DNA of 64,000 nucleotides, taken from positions 10,604,925 to 10,668,924 of the forward strand of contig JACDQD010000003.1 of the NCBI GenBank assembly GCA_019843655.1, read 5' to 3'. This DNA comes from Lethocerus indicus. Taxonomy: Eukaryota; Arthropoda; Insecta; Hemiptera; Belostomatidae. Within the stretch, counting starts at the first letter, position 1; every line of letters begins with the position of its first letter. This document shows positions 1-18,143 of this stretch, piece by piece. The position numbers and the translations under genes were made by a program. The notes below the pieces were generated by a model that had not been told where the DNA came from, ran no database searches, and saw only the letters and a list, made by a program, of their open reading frames with translations.

Positions 1-5944
<5,944 letters not shown>

Positions 5945-6770
5945 TCATTGTCAATAATATTAATTTGTGCATGTTTAAAAATTCTGTACTGCTTAGACAC
6001 GCAGTTCACACGTACTATGTAATACTAATGTTTGTTATATCAAATTCAAATTTTATGTATGATTCTAAGAAAAATATTTTTTTAAGTTGGAGACAGAGAT
6101 CTTGTTTATAAAGAAATTCGCCTTATTTGAAACCAAAAAAATTGTCTGGCCTAATTTTTCTAACTCTGTCCTTTCCCATAAGTACCCAGCTAATTGTTAT
6201 AATTGGCTTTCAATATTAGGGACCATTGGGATTGAAGGAACCCCCATTTGCATGAATGCAAGAATGAGTGTTTTTTAATAATAATTATTATTACGACTAT
6301 TATGTTTTATTTATTCCAAAGTGCTGCAGTACTCCTATATCATTTTACACTTAACCAAAACATATATATATACTTCTGTTAGTAGAGGCTGGAAAACAAC
6401 AAACAAGCATTTTAAATCCTCTACAGTATTATGCTGGTGCCTACATGAATATATAAAAATTAAGCATTCACTAAAAATATAGAGCAAACAGAAAAGAAAG
6501 GGAGTTCGTCTAATTTTTAGATATTTAAATGGTACTGTAGGATAATGTAATTCCTCAGATATTAAGTTAAAATGACCAATAGGTAAAATAGAGAAATTTC
6601 CTAGTTCCAGAGAATTGGTAGTTTTAAAATTGAAATTCTGATAACGTGTGAAAAGTATAGAGCAACTACAATTGCAGCAGAAACATAGATACAGAGAAAA
6701 TGATTTAATTTTTACACAATAATCCATAGGGGAATTCATTGAATTCACAATTCATTTAATTCGCGGGACG
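5945..6770. other. ATG16L1 3' untranslated/intergenic region
   Basis: AT-rich sequence following the ATG16L1 stop, with short A and T runs and no convincing open frame. The longest frame, on the minus strand at 6335-6748, has no recognisable motif. The first clear AATAAA is distant, at 6838-6843, so the exact transcript end is unresolved. Confidence 0.5.
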
Positions 6771-6775
6771 GTACA

Positions 6776-6795
6776 GCGCGCGCCATCTAGTAGCC
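6776..6795 (-). promoter_or_regulatory. CTCF-like site, minus orientation
   Basis: The minus strand reads CTACTAGATGGCGC, one mismatch from the CTCF-type CCACTAGATGGCGC. It lies in a short CG-rich patch (CGCGCGCC, GCCGCAGG) between ATG16L1 and FANCD2. Its orientation is opposite to the eight sites of the 61-bp array 3.3 kb upstream. This is a motif match only. Confidence 0.4.
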
Positions 6796-6837
6796 GCAGG
6801 CTGAACTAATTCGTCGTGCCCGTGTTTAGGAGACTAA

Positions 6838-7130
6838 AATAAAACAAAACTACCCTCATATAGAAATCAGTATTAGAAAAACTCTTTCCCTTTACTAAAA
6901 ACTAAGCTTTTAATAAAAAAATTATTCATACGAATCGATTTCTTATTTATAACGTCGAGTACTCTGATATAGATATGGGGAAATTTATTTGAACAAAATG
7001 GTGTGTTATGAACTAAAAAAAACCTACCCTAATATAGAAACTAGTAATTTACTTTAAATAATACTTTATTATTACTTTAAAGTTCAATGTATGCATTAAA
7101 AAATTATTTCATTTCATTTTATACATATGT
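6838..7130 (+). repeat. Diverged tandem duplication, about 174-bp unit
   Basis: Two imperfect copies upstream of FANCD2. AAAACTACCCTCATATAGAA near 6846 recurs as AAACCTACCCTAATATAGAA near 7020, 174 bp away. Downstream parts also correspond, such as AATAAAAAAATTATTCAT versus ATTAAAAAATTATTTCAT. The similarity is well below identity, so this is an old duplication or a satellite remnant. Confidence 0.55.
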
Positions 7131-7159
7131 TCTAATTTAGATCTAATGAATATTTTTTT

Positions 7160-7356
7160 AGTTATTGTTTTAATTCAGGCAGCCGTGCAATGTAGGCGGG
7201 CTTTTCAGGTTATAAGAAGCAGGTTATATTTCCCAATGTAGCGGTATTATCTGTCGTTGTACGTTATCTTAGTTAATATAGTTTCTGAAGGTTGACATTC
7301 GTTTAGTACATACATTCTGTGCCTCAAAAGACCGGCCGAGTTAAGAACGGGGCAAA
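7160..7356 (+). promoter_or_regulatory. FANCD2 promoter/5' untranslated region (approximate)
   Basis: CG content rises here (GTAGGCGGGC, GTCGTTGTACG, GACCGGCCGAG) relative to the AT-rich flanks, immediately before the FANCD2 start codon. I see no TATA box. The limits are approximate and the assignment rests on position and composition. Confidence 0.35.
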
Positions 7357-10300
7357 ATGTACAGAAAACGTTTTCGTTCGTCGAATCTCTCTTCGGCCTC
7401 TTCGTCGGCCAACAGTTCACAGGTGAGCACGACCAGCGTCAACAATGTGACGAGGCCTCGTTCTCCCTCGCCCAAAGACATGTTCACAGAGGCGATCAAT
7501 ACTGAATTTATGGCCTCTCCTTCGCCCAAGAAACAGAAAACTCTGTCCTTGGCCAAATCACCGCTGAAACTTAGCCAGAAGCGCAACAACAATGATGTAC
7601 TGGAAATGCTGGTCTCCAGCCCCGAATCGATGAGGGGTTCCCAGCAGAAGCAGTTGAAAAACCAGGCTGACGCCAACAAGCGTAAGAAAGTGCCAGAAAC
7701 ATTCCTTGAAGAAGTCCTTGAAGCAGCGGGTATGACATTGAGTAAAGATGATATGCCCAATATTTTACGTGAGTTTCTAATTTATATTTGATATGAAATG
7801 AATAATTATCGTTATTACATTATTAATGATTTTTTAACTGGATTTGTGATTCCAGGAACTGACCAGTCAATTTTTGTTAGGGATCTTACCCGTGAATTGA
7901 CATGTCGACAGAGAGAAAAAGAGGCAAGGTTACAAAAATTTATGGATGAAATGTTGGAGTACTTTTCTGATTTGGATAAGCTTAAGATTGCCCTATCAGC
8001 CACAAAGGTTCATACAATGAATTAAAAACTATGAAATTTATCTTATGCCATAAATAAAATATGTTAAGTGTAGTGCATAACAAGTCACAGCAGTCTCATG
8101 ACAATGTTTAAAGGAATCATACAAAAATATGTTAGTTTTTAAACTATTGAAATATATCATGCAGTATTTTTTGAATTTGCATGTATTTATATCATTTGTA
8201 TTTTTTTAGAGTTTCATGGCATCCCTGTGTGAAGACATAATTATGATTTTGTTGTTAGACATTTGTGAATTTTCATTTATACTTTCTAATATACAAATAT
8301 TGTTAGATACTTGAGATCAATTTACTGATATCATTTCCATATTTCTAATTATAAAGTCAAATGTTTAAACAATGAGTTCTATTGTACTAATGTCATTCTA
8401 AATTAATTTTTTAAAATTTCAAACTTTTAGACTGATCCTGATTATACTATATCCCAAGGTGATACTCAAGAAAGTCTCATCCGTTTGTTATTAAATGTGG
8501 AAGTCCTTCAAGTGAAACTGATTGAATTGCTATCCGAGAAAATATGTGAATTGGTATATGAAAAGTAGGAAACTATTTTTTAATTTTTTTGTCTTAGAAA
8601 AAATAAATAATTCCAAATTAATTCAGTTAGATATAATAAAATAAAATATTGAGAATGTTGCTTTTAATATTTAAAATAATCATAATGATTAATTTAAAGG
8701 AAAAAGTAATGAAATTTGATTTGTTTAAACACATTAAATTATAACTTTAAAAAAATTATTGCTTATATAGCGCAATTAGGCTATTGTGGCCTGTTATGCG
8801 CTTAAACATGTAATAAAACTATTATTTTTTGTCCTCATTTTGATTTTAATTATTAATTTCAGGGATTAATTTATAAGAATATGAATTCATGTTTTGATCA
8901 TTTTCAGAGTTAACAGAAAAGAAGATCTTATTAGTTGGGTCCGATTAATATTGCAACCAATGAGATACCTTCATTTTGTTTCTGAACCAGGTGTTATCAC
9001 AAAAACATTGTTTGACATGATTCATTTTACTTCAAATACGATGGTAAATTTTGCTAATGTAATGCCACAGGCATTGCATTTATGTATAATTAAAATACAT
9101 GTATCACTTTTATACACATATACGTAAAATACTTTTGTTGTAAAATATCTTTGATGTTATGTTATTTGTATAGGTGGCTCAAGAAATTATTAATTGCTTA
9201 CCTGATATCATTATAGATGAACAATATACAGAAGTTGCAGAACATTTCATGTAAGTTGTTATATATGTTAATCGATATATTTATTTTTAAATCTAATTAA
9301 ATTTTTTTTGTATATCCATAGTTAAAATAAGGTTTTTAGGTGTGTTAGTTTTTAGGTGTTGATTATATTATTGCAAATTAAATATCTGTATTACTTTTTA
9401 GGTAACCTAACTTAAAATTAGGAAGAGTGTATTGTTCTAAACATTAAGAATAATAAAGCAAATAAAAAGACAAATAAGTAATACACATATTAGAACCAAA
9501 TTGTTTTTTAATGATCATATACAGAATTGTATTTTGATAGTTATATCATCTTTTGTTACTTTGATTATTTCATACAAAATCTAGGACTTGTACAAGTAAT
9601 TGATGAGATATATTTCAATAGTTCAGTATGTTTAAATCTGGGTGTTTAATTCATATCGATGGCTGTCCACCTCACATCGGTGTTTCATCTGTTTAATGTT
9701 TAATCTTTGTCATGCCTTTTAGAACATTAATGAAGGACCAGCCTGCACTGACACCATCAATACTTGTAGCTTTGGAGAATCTTTCCCTTGAACCAGAAGT
9801 CCTGTACCAGGTTCAGATCAATTTGATTAAATCTCTGAGAAAAGCACCCCTGGAACATGTGCCTATCTATGTCAGGCTCATCATGACTGGAAATTGCCCT
9901 TCTCACACTGATGAGGTACACCATCATTTTTTGGTGTTTTTATTTCTATGAAAATCATGATTTTTTTAAACATTATTACAATGAATAAGAACTTTAACTG
10001 CTTAAAAATTGGTGTTATTTCCTGTGAGTATTAAATTAAAAATGCTCAATTGGACAATTCTGCAACCCTTAGAATATGAATGAAAGAAATATGTGTGGGT
10101 CATTTGGAATAGCCTGTTTGGTGGCTTCTGAGGGACTGGAATACCAAACACAAACATTATACTTGTGAATCTTACAAATAGTTTTAAAATAAATTGAATG
10201 CTGTGGCATATTTAAAATATATACCATTTATTTTTTAAAACAGTGAAAAAAATATAATTAATAGTGTTTGTTAAATACATTGTAAGGTAATTCTTTTTCT

Positions 10301-13300
10301 TCTTCTTATGTGATATTCTCATTTATCGTTTTGTATGACTTTTGGAGCTGTATCTTTCTAATTTGTTCAAAGAACCTATTGTTGAATTTGTTCTTAGAAT
10401 ATTTTTATTTTGTTGTTGTTCAAAAAACTGTTTTTGTTCCAGTTAATAAATGGTCTACGTTCTGAACTTGCAGTCTGCTTACCAGTAAGCAGTTTGACTC
10501 AGGGGAAATATAACCAAAACGATTTGTCAACTACACAAACCTTAATATTTGACAAACTGAGAGATGCTGTATTGAAATCTAGAAAACTTGCTGAAACTTG
10601 GTTGAAAAATATTTCCAAAGTCAAAAATGCCTCAAAGCACAAGTATGAATTTGAAATATTTATTGTCTAGCGTGTTATTGGTCTTCATGGAAGTATTTCT
10701 ATATGTCCCTAAAAGAATAAAACTTATTAACTAATTAATTATATTAAAAATTACCTTAATTTGTCTTAAGTTAACCTTATGAATTAATGTTATGAAGTAT
10801 TTTTACATGGCATATGCTGTTTGCATTTTTACCTTTTTTATTATCCCATATATTGAAGAATATATATTATTTTTTCTCCTTTGTGGATAATTGGATGTTA
10901 GCTTATCAGTATGTAACATATTTGACATGTTTTTGCTGTTAACATGTTTTTAAGTTGATTTAAACTAAAATTTCAGACCTATTGATTTTGTAATGCTGCT
11001 AATCTTGCACAACACAGGAATGGATTTAATGAGAAAAAGAGCTGTAGAAACTGCCTTTCGTAATAAAATAAAAGCCAACGAATTTGATGAGAATTTGATT
11101 AAAGACACATTCTCTACTTTACCAGGGGTGAATTGACAACATTTGTTTACATGAAGCATGCTCCCTTGATTTTTTAAAAATAATTCTAATACCATTTTAT
11201 TATTAAATACAATTTCATTTTCAGATAATCAAACAATATTTTGAAGTACTGTTGAGAGTATCCTCTGTACTTTTGCAATCACCTAATATTATTGTTTCAA
11301 AATATTCAGCTTCAATTTATGAGTAAGTTTAAATTTAAAGATATTATCTGCAACACATTAATATCTAATATTTTACTGATTTATTTATCAGTTCAAATGA
11401 AAACTGATGTTATGTTTCAGAACATAATTAAATTAGGTTAGCAAGCTTAGTGAAATTTTGATTAAATTTTAACATCACTAACAATTATAAGAATGTAAAT
11501 ATAATTTCAGTTCTGTTTTACAGTCAGTGCTTTAGCCAGTATGACAACCAGTGGTGTAAAATGATGTTAATCAATGTGTTGGATCAAATTCGAATGAGAA
11601 GCAATAACGCAAAAGCAGCACTTTCTGTTATCCATTCACTTACTGTGAATTACTGTAGTAAAATATCCCCCCATGTTACACACATATTTGTGAGTATGCA
11701 TTAGGTTTATCATTATTTTGATTATATCATTAAAAAATATGTACACATATGGCCATATCAAAATGTATTAATTAAATTAAAATAACATTTTTCCATCGGT
11801 ACAAGTGTGTTTATAATGATAGTAGAAATATGGTCTGTCCATCTATCATAATGATATTGTTACTCTGTATTTTATAGAAGTAAACTATGCTTATTAAATA
11901 TTTGACTAAGCTCTACAATTTAGTTTTATGACTGCCTGTTTTCTGAACTTATGGTCTTGTTTTATACAACTTGATTATTTAACATTTCTTAATATCTAAG
12001 ATTACGTTATTATAAAATATAATTGTTTTATTGCAGTTGCTTTTGGATTCAGTTTTCTGCACATCTGAATTTTCTGTAACTGAAGTTAGGCTACTGATGG
12101 ATACCATATGTATGATTGCTTTTGCTGAAACTGACAATGATTTAATGGATATGTCTAGTTTTCAAGATGAAATACACATGATTGTACAAAAACAACTTTC
12201 CTGTCCCGATATAAAGTAAGATATTTAATTATGATTCATATAGCAAGTGCATAATTGCTTTATACACACTTTTATGAATATATTGAACTATTTTCCAACA
12301 CTCTACTTTTTTCCTTATTCTATGTTACATTAATAAACATTCTCATGACTAAATATATTCAATGCCATTGCATTTCACCCTGCTTTAGTGTTTTCCGTTG
12401 TGGGATAGTTTGTGCAGTTATGGCAATAAAACATATGGCGTCTGTACCTGATAATGCCCCAAATGACACCCCTGTTGATTATGATGAAGAAAATATTGTT
12501 CTTGGTGAAAAAGCTAAAAAAGCTTTTAAACTTTTAGGTATGGCATCACAGAATTATATTTTTGTATCCATTAAGAATATGTAAGTGCACACTCACAATT
12601 GAATTGTGTACAAATTTAAAATATGAATGCTCAAATGCTAATTAATGTTAAATTTCTGGAGGGTATTATTAAATGTCATTCATTCTAATTAAAGTAATTG
12701 AAGATTTTCATTTTTTAGAAATGATCTTGGTTGGAACTAGATCAAGTGCTGAAGCCCAAGTGTTAGCCTTTGATCAACTCTCTCACATCATAATGTCTTC
12801 TGATAATTTGGACAAATTGTTTACTGTAGGTATAGCATTAGTAAATATAATATAATGTAAATTAATATTGAACTGTAATAATTATATGTAAGATTAAATT
12901 TTTCTATTATTTTTATTTCCAGAAAAAGATATCTTTGCTGATGCAGAACAGCTTACAGAACTACTATATCATTGCAAGTTCTGATTTCACTCAGAAGTAT
13001 GTTATTAAAAATTATAAACAATGTTATGAATATTAATTAGTTAATGCAACAATTTTCCTATCTATTCCAGAACAGAAAATAAGTATATGTTAAATTTAGT
13101 TCTTGTTTATAACTAGTAAATGCCTAATTTGTCAATCCAGATATGCTTTGTCAGATTTTTAAAAACTGGGGTAACATTGATTTTGGATATTTAATATCAA
13201 TGAAAAAAACATTATGAAACAATTCCCTTCTAAAAATAAATATGTATTTGCTTATAGGAATGATGGTCTTGAAGCTTCCCTACAATACTGTATAGACAAT

Positions 13301-16201
13301 GATATTGAAGATCCAATAGTGTTACATTTAAGCGAAGCTGTAGTCCGTGATGAGAGCAGTGCTAGTCAGTGTTTAGGAAGTAACCATGTCCCGTAAGTAT
13401 TTTTGTGGTTAGATTTAAAAAGTTTACATATTAGGACATAATATCTCAATAACATTTTATGCAATTTTTTGTACTGACTTGGATTATAATGAATAGTACT
13501 ATACTATAGTGTACACTATAGTACACTAATTTTTGCTTATTGGCTCTAACTAAAAATTAATTCAGTACTATTTTAATTAGACATAGGGTTGGATGGATTG
13601 ATTATTCTTATAAGTCTAAACTTTCAAAGATGTTAATAACTCTTGTTCATCATATGTGATTTGAGGAAATTGTTCAATTTGTAGTTTAACAGAAGTAGTC
13701 TTTCTTTTATTAATATTTTATTATTATTTTTGTTTGAAACATTGATTTGAATGTTTATATATTAACAACTATGATCAACAGGCTCTTAGATGTGTAAATT
13801 TAACATAAATTTATCCATCACAGTTGATAGATCTATGTTATGTTTTTTTACACTTTGTTGTACAGATGAAAAATCCAGGTATAGATTTTTACAACAATGT
13901 CTAAGGATTGTTTTCATTGTAGTTGTGTCGCATTGCCAAGTTTGGTAAGGGTAGTTCGAAGTTTGGAGTTGGCTGACCTATCTGAAATTGATGCTCTTCT
14001 CGGATGTGCTGTAACAATGCCCAACCCTTCACTCATCGCTTCCTTTGGTACGCAGGATACCTATCTTCAGAAGCTCCTTCTCAATTCTCTGTTCCATGCT
14101 TGCAATTGGTTTAGAGAAGTAGTCAATTCTTTTGTGTACCTCATCAAGGAAGGAAAACCAGAGAAGGTTTGTATAATTATATAGCCTGGATAACAGCTAC
14201 GTAAAATGCACAGAAATGAGTCAAATGCAATTTGCATGGCCGGGGTCAGAAGAAATAACTAGGTTAAAATAAAAGTGCCTAACCATATAAACTTATTTTC
14301 AGATACTCATGAGACTTAGGGCAATTGTGCATTTACAGTCTCTTATATCTAATTGTTTACCCCAAGCTATTTCTTATACACCTCCCAAAAGTTTTTTCTC
14401 TGGATCACCTTCCAAATCTGGGAGTACAGCAGATAAACAGAAAAAGTAAGTCTGAATATTTTATCCCTAATAAATATAATGCAGTATTGAAATTGTACTA
14501 TCTTTAGTTTTTTTTTAAATTAGAGTACATTATGTCTTAAATACAAATACACAGCAATCCAATATTGCATTACTGGGATTGAGTGAGATGCCACAACATT
14601 AACTTCTGGTCATATATACATACATTTTTCATAGTTCAAGTACTTTGTCATAACTATTAACAATTAATTGTATTAATATTTATTCGAAATTAATAGTTAA
14701 TAATTATTATCCAGAGCTGGTGTAAAGGGAAGGAAAGGTAAAAAGAAAGCGGAAAAAGAAAGACCAGAAGGTGAAGAAGGCTTGGAAGAGACATCTGTTG
14801 ATTCTGAGGAAGAGAAAGAAGAAGTTGAATCTGTTGAATTTGCTGTTTTCAAGAGCCACCTCCGTGAGTTGGACTTTGATATCTGCCTAGTTCTCACTCA
14901 GCCTCTCGTCCTATCTCCTAAACCTTTTCAAGTAGGTTAATCAGTAGGAGCATCAGTTAATTTGTTCAATGCGTGTTTCATTGATGTTTACAATTTTGAG
15001 GATGATTTATAGACCTAACAAATTTAAATTAATTTGCTTACATGTTTTTATAGGATGGTGTCGTTTCACCTGAATTCGGTCCCAGTGAACTAATGCTAAT
15101 TATGGATGATCTGTACAGCAAATTGAAATTCATTTTTGGAGCTAAAAAGACTTTCCCTGGTAAAAGTAAACAAGAATTTGGTTTTGACAATTTGTCAACT
15201 GTCAGGTTAGAACTTATTGTTAGAAATTTTTCAAAGCTCTCCCAGCACCTGACTGGACACCTCCAGAAATTAGTGGAATTTTCACACGTGAGTATGTTTT
15301 TTTTTATTAATCTATTTTGATTTGGTTCAGGATTTTTAACTTTGACTTTGGGTACACATTTAAATATCTATGGAACTAAGCATTCTGAAAAGATTTATAT
15401 GCACATATTGTATTAGCTACTAGATTCTTTGAAAACACGTGTAGAATGTTAGCACCAGTCATACTATGAGTGAAGGGGGTTATACTTCCTCTTAAACTGC
15501 TCAGTAGTTCTGGACAGATGTTATAAACCTGTAATTCTTGTTTTGCCAGAAATTATGAAACAAAATTTGAATAATGTACACGCCTGTGACGTTAGGAGAA
15601 CCTCCCAATAACTCCCAAAAAAAATAATATTAAAATTTCTTTGGAATCCAATATAACATTAACACTGACATATTGTTAATACTTTAATATTATTTAGTAC
15701 TATTAATTTGTGTTTAAACAGAATTTGATCAAGACTCATGATGAAATATGGGATGCACCTGGAATGTTTGCACCTGGAACTGCTGAAATCAAACAGTGCA
15801 TTTCGCTAATTCTGAATTGTTTTAATATCTATTTCTCTTGGTCGGGAATTCTGTCGGAAGCAAATAATAAATTTCTATTGAGTAAGCTAATAATCGACTT
15901 TTATGGTCATGTTTAAATAAATAACATGTTCCGCTTTCTAAGTGTTGTTTCTTTGTTTTTTTGCACAGAAACAATTTCTAATCTGAGTGGTGTTGGTAAA
16001 GGAAAACCATTTACAATTAATGAGGTTCTGCCCCCTTGTATTTCTTATTTGCACCAAATATCCAAATGTATTACTGACTTACAATCTGGAGTTAGTCTTG
16101 TATCTCTTATAAACACATTGAAATTGCTGCACCAAGAATCTGATGATATTTTGGAAGTTAATGTTGGTGAGTTTCTTCAAGATTTTTGTATATAAAATAT
16201 G

Positions 16202-16255
<54 letters not shown>

Positions 16256-18143
16256 TATCTATTTTGGTGTGTTAGTTTGTAGATATTATTAAATGTTGTT
16301 CTTGTTTATGTATGAAGTAAGTTATATATGGATTTGCATTTCTGGGCTTCAACATGAAATAAGATTTAAAATAATTATTTGTGGTTAAAGTTTTATTCTA
16401 AAATTGAGAGTTAGATATATTTAATGTTAGACCTGCCTTTTTCCTGTTCTTTACATAATGAAGAGGGATTTCACAATTAATCTATTTTTCAGAGGGTATA
16501 TGTGAAAGTTTCCTTAGGCGTAGATGGTACGACTTCAAAGGTGGAGAGCTGAAAAATCCAGTTGTCAATCAATATATGTCTACACTTTTGGACATATATT
16601 TGTGTGAAAGTGAAGATTGTCTGAAGAGGATTTCCAACACGCTTAATTGGCTGTCTGAGGAAGCCAACTGTCTTGGAAATGATGCAAGTCTTACAACGTT
16701 TCCTCATTTCAATAAGTAATCTTTATAATTTTGATACTTTAGAAATTAATATTAGTATTTTCTATTCTCATGTCCCAAAAGTTTTACCATTGGGTGGTTT
16801 CTTTTATCAAGTCCTTCACGCACAAAACAATACACTCAACCATTGTACTAATAACTATAAGTAGTTGATTGTAAAAAATAAAGGAAATAAAAAAAGTATT
16901 TTCTAAATTGCTTTAGTGGTGCTGATTTGGGTTCAAATCTTGACCAAACTTCCAGACCGAATTTTCACTAAATTACACTAATTTGAAATAAGAAATGTCA
17001 TTTGATAGAATGTCTCAATATTTTTATTAATGGCATTTATGGAATATCTGTTATATTAAATCTATCCTCTTATTTGTTCACCTTTGAAGCAGTTTATAAC
17101 CCTATGTCATAATGACTTCCAGGAGACTAATTTTTGTTTATGTTGTTTCAGGACAAATTTAAATATTCTGATACGTTGTCTGTGCAAAGGTTTGACTAGT
17201 GTGTGTAAAAATGGTGTAGAAGTCAGAGACTGTAAAATCCAGTTGAAAATATGGGATGAAGTGATGACTAACCTTCAGCTATTGGTGGCTGTTGTAAAAG
17301 TGCAAGATTCAAAAGTTAATTTAAGACATTTCTTGAAGGTAGAAATTGATGAGTAAAATCGGTCTAGTTCATAATGAATGTATAATATTAGTCGCATTAC
17401 TTTGCATTAACGTTTTACAACAATCTTTATAGGGGTGTTTACCAATATTAAGGTTGTTTCTATCGCAAGGCATGAATATTTGTTCAGTTATGTTCAAAAT
17501 GGAATCCCTTGTTGTGCCTCAATTATTGAAAAAACTTCAGGTTGTCACTAGGTACATACAGACAGTATGCAACTATAGTAAGGTAGTTTATAATTATAAT
17601 ATTTGTGAAGTATATACTTCAAATTTACATTATTTTATAATTGCTATTGCAACAGTTCTATCATGTTTACATGTTTTGAAAACAAAATAATTTTAATAGT
17701 CTCATTTACTTTTTATTAGGTAAGCAAGGACACACTAATTATTCAACAGCTACCAGTTGTTAGAGGACTTTTGGAAAATATTTTACTGTCTGTTAAAAGT
17801 ATGGTTGTAAAAAACAAATGCACCGATGCTTTCTTTATGGGAAGTATGAAAAACAAAGACCTCAAGGGTGAAGTTATTGAATCTCAGGTATGTATTAAAC
17901 TGTAAGGGTCAATATTGAGGTCATATTATGGTAGAGGGGTCCAAACATTCATTAAATGCAAATAACATTTGTATAATACGAAACTAATCGAGCTTGTGAA
18001 TATAGGATGATGAAGAAACTGAAGATCGCAGCACAGAAGAAGTATTAGTTCCAGCCGAGGTAAGTATAGAAGATGAAAACCCTGATGATTCCAATGAAGA
18101 AAGTGATGATGAATCAGTTGGTGCAGTAAGTGATACTTGTTAA
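7357..18143 (+). CDS. FANCD2: Fanconi anaemia group D2 protein, FANCD2 (complete, 26 exons)
   Basis: FANCD2 pairs with FANCI, is mono-ubiquitinated by FANCL/UBE2T and clamps DNA during interstrand cross-link repair. Exons: 7357-7768, 7856-8007, 8431-8564, 8908-9043, 9174-9250, 9723-9915, 10443-10642, 10977-11127, 11225-11322, 11524-11689, 12037-12215, 12389-12537, 12719-12825, 12923-12996, 13258-13392, 13923-14166, 14303-14445, 14715-14931, 15054-15287, 15722-15881, 15969-16166, 16493-16715, 17152-17338, 17433-17582, 17720-17887, 18006-18143. All join in phase to 1474 residues (human 1451). Diagnostic blocks: SLIRLLLNVEVLQ, SSFQDEIHMIVQKQLS, CNWFREVVNSF, FKSHLRELDFDI, FSWSGILSEANNKFLL, FFMGSMKNKDLKGE and an acidic tail. 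The N-terminus before TDQSIFVRDL is longer than in human and Ser/Pro/Lys-rich (SPSPKKQK, NLS-like KRKKVPE). A basic stretch, KGRKGKKKAEKE, begins exon 18. The lysine region (K715, K719, K720) has a one-residue offset from human K561. Start: first ATG of a CG-rich first exon. Confidence 0.95.
13502..13523. repeat. 22-bp perfect palindrome
   Basis: Half-site TACTATAGTGT followed exactly by its reverse complement, inside the FANCD2 intron 13393-13922. No element boundaries are evident around it. Confidence 0.85.
16208..16252. repeat. (TA)n microsatellite
   Basis: About 22 TA units in the FANCD2 intron between exons 15969-16166 and 16493-16715. Confidence 0.95.

Noticed and set aside
6335..6748. 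137-codon minus-strand frame in the ATG16L1 3' region
   Set aside because: Composition-driven Phe/Leu/Ile frame with no domain; the position fits a 3' untranslated region.
16912..16950. tRNA/SINE-like B box (GGTTCAAATC) in a FANCD2 intron
   Set aside because: No properly spaced A box and no cloverleaf could be drawn.
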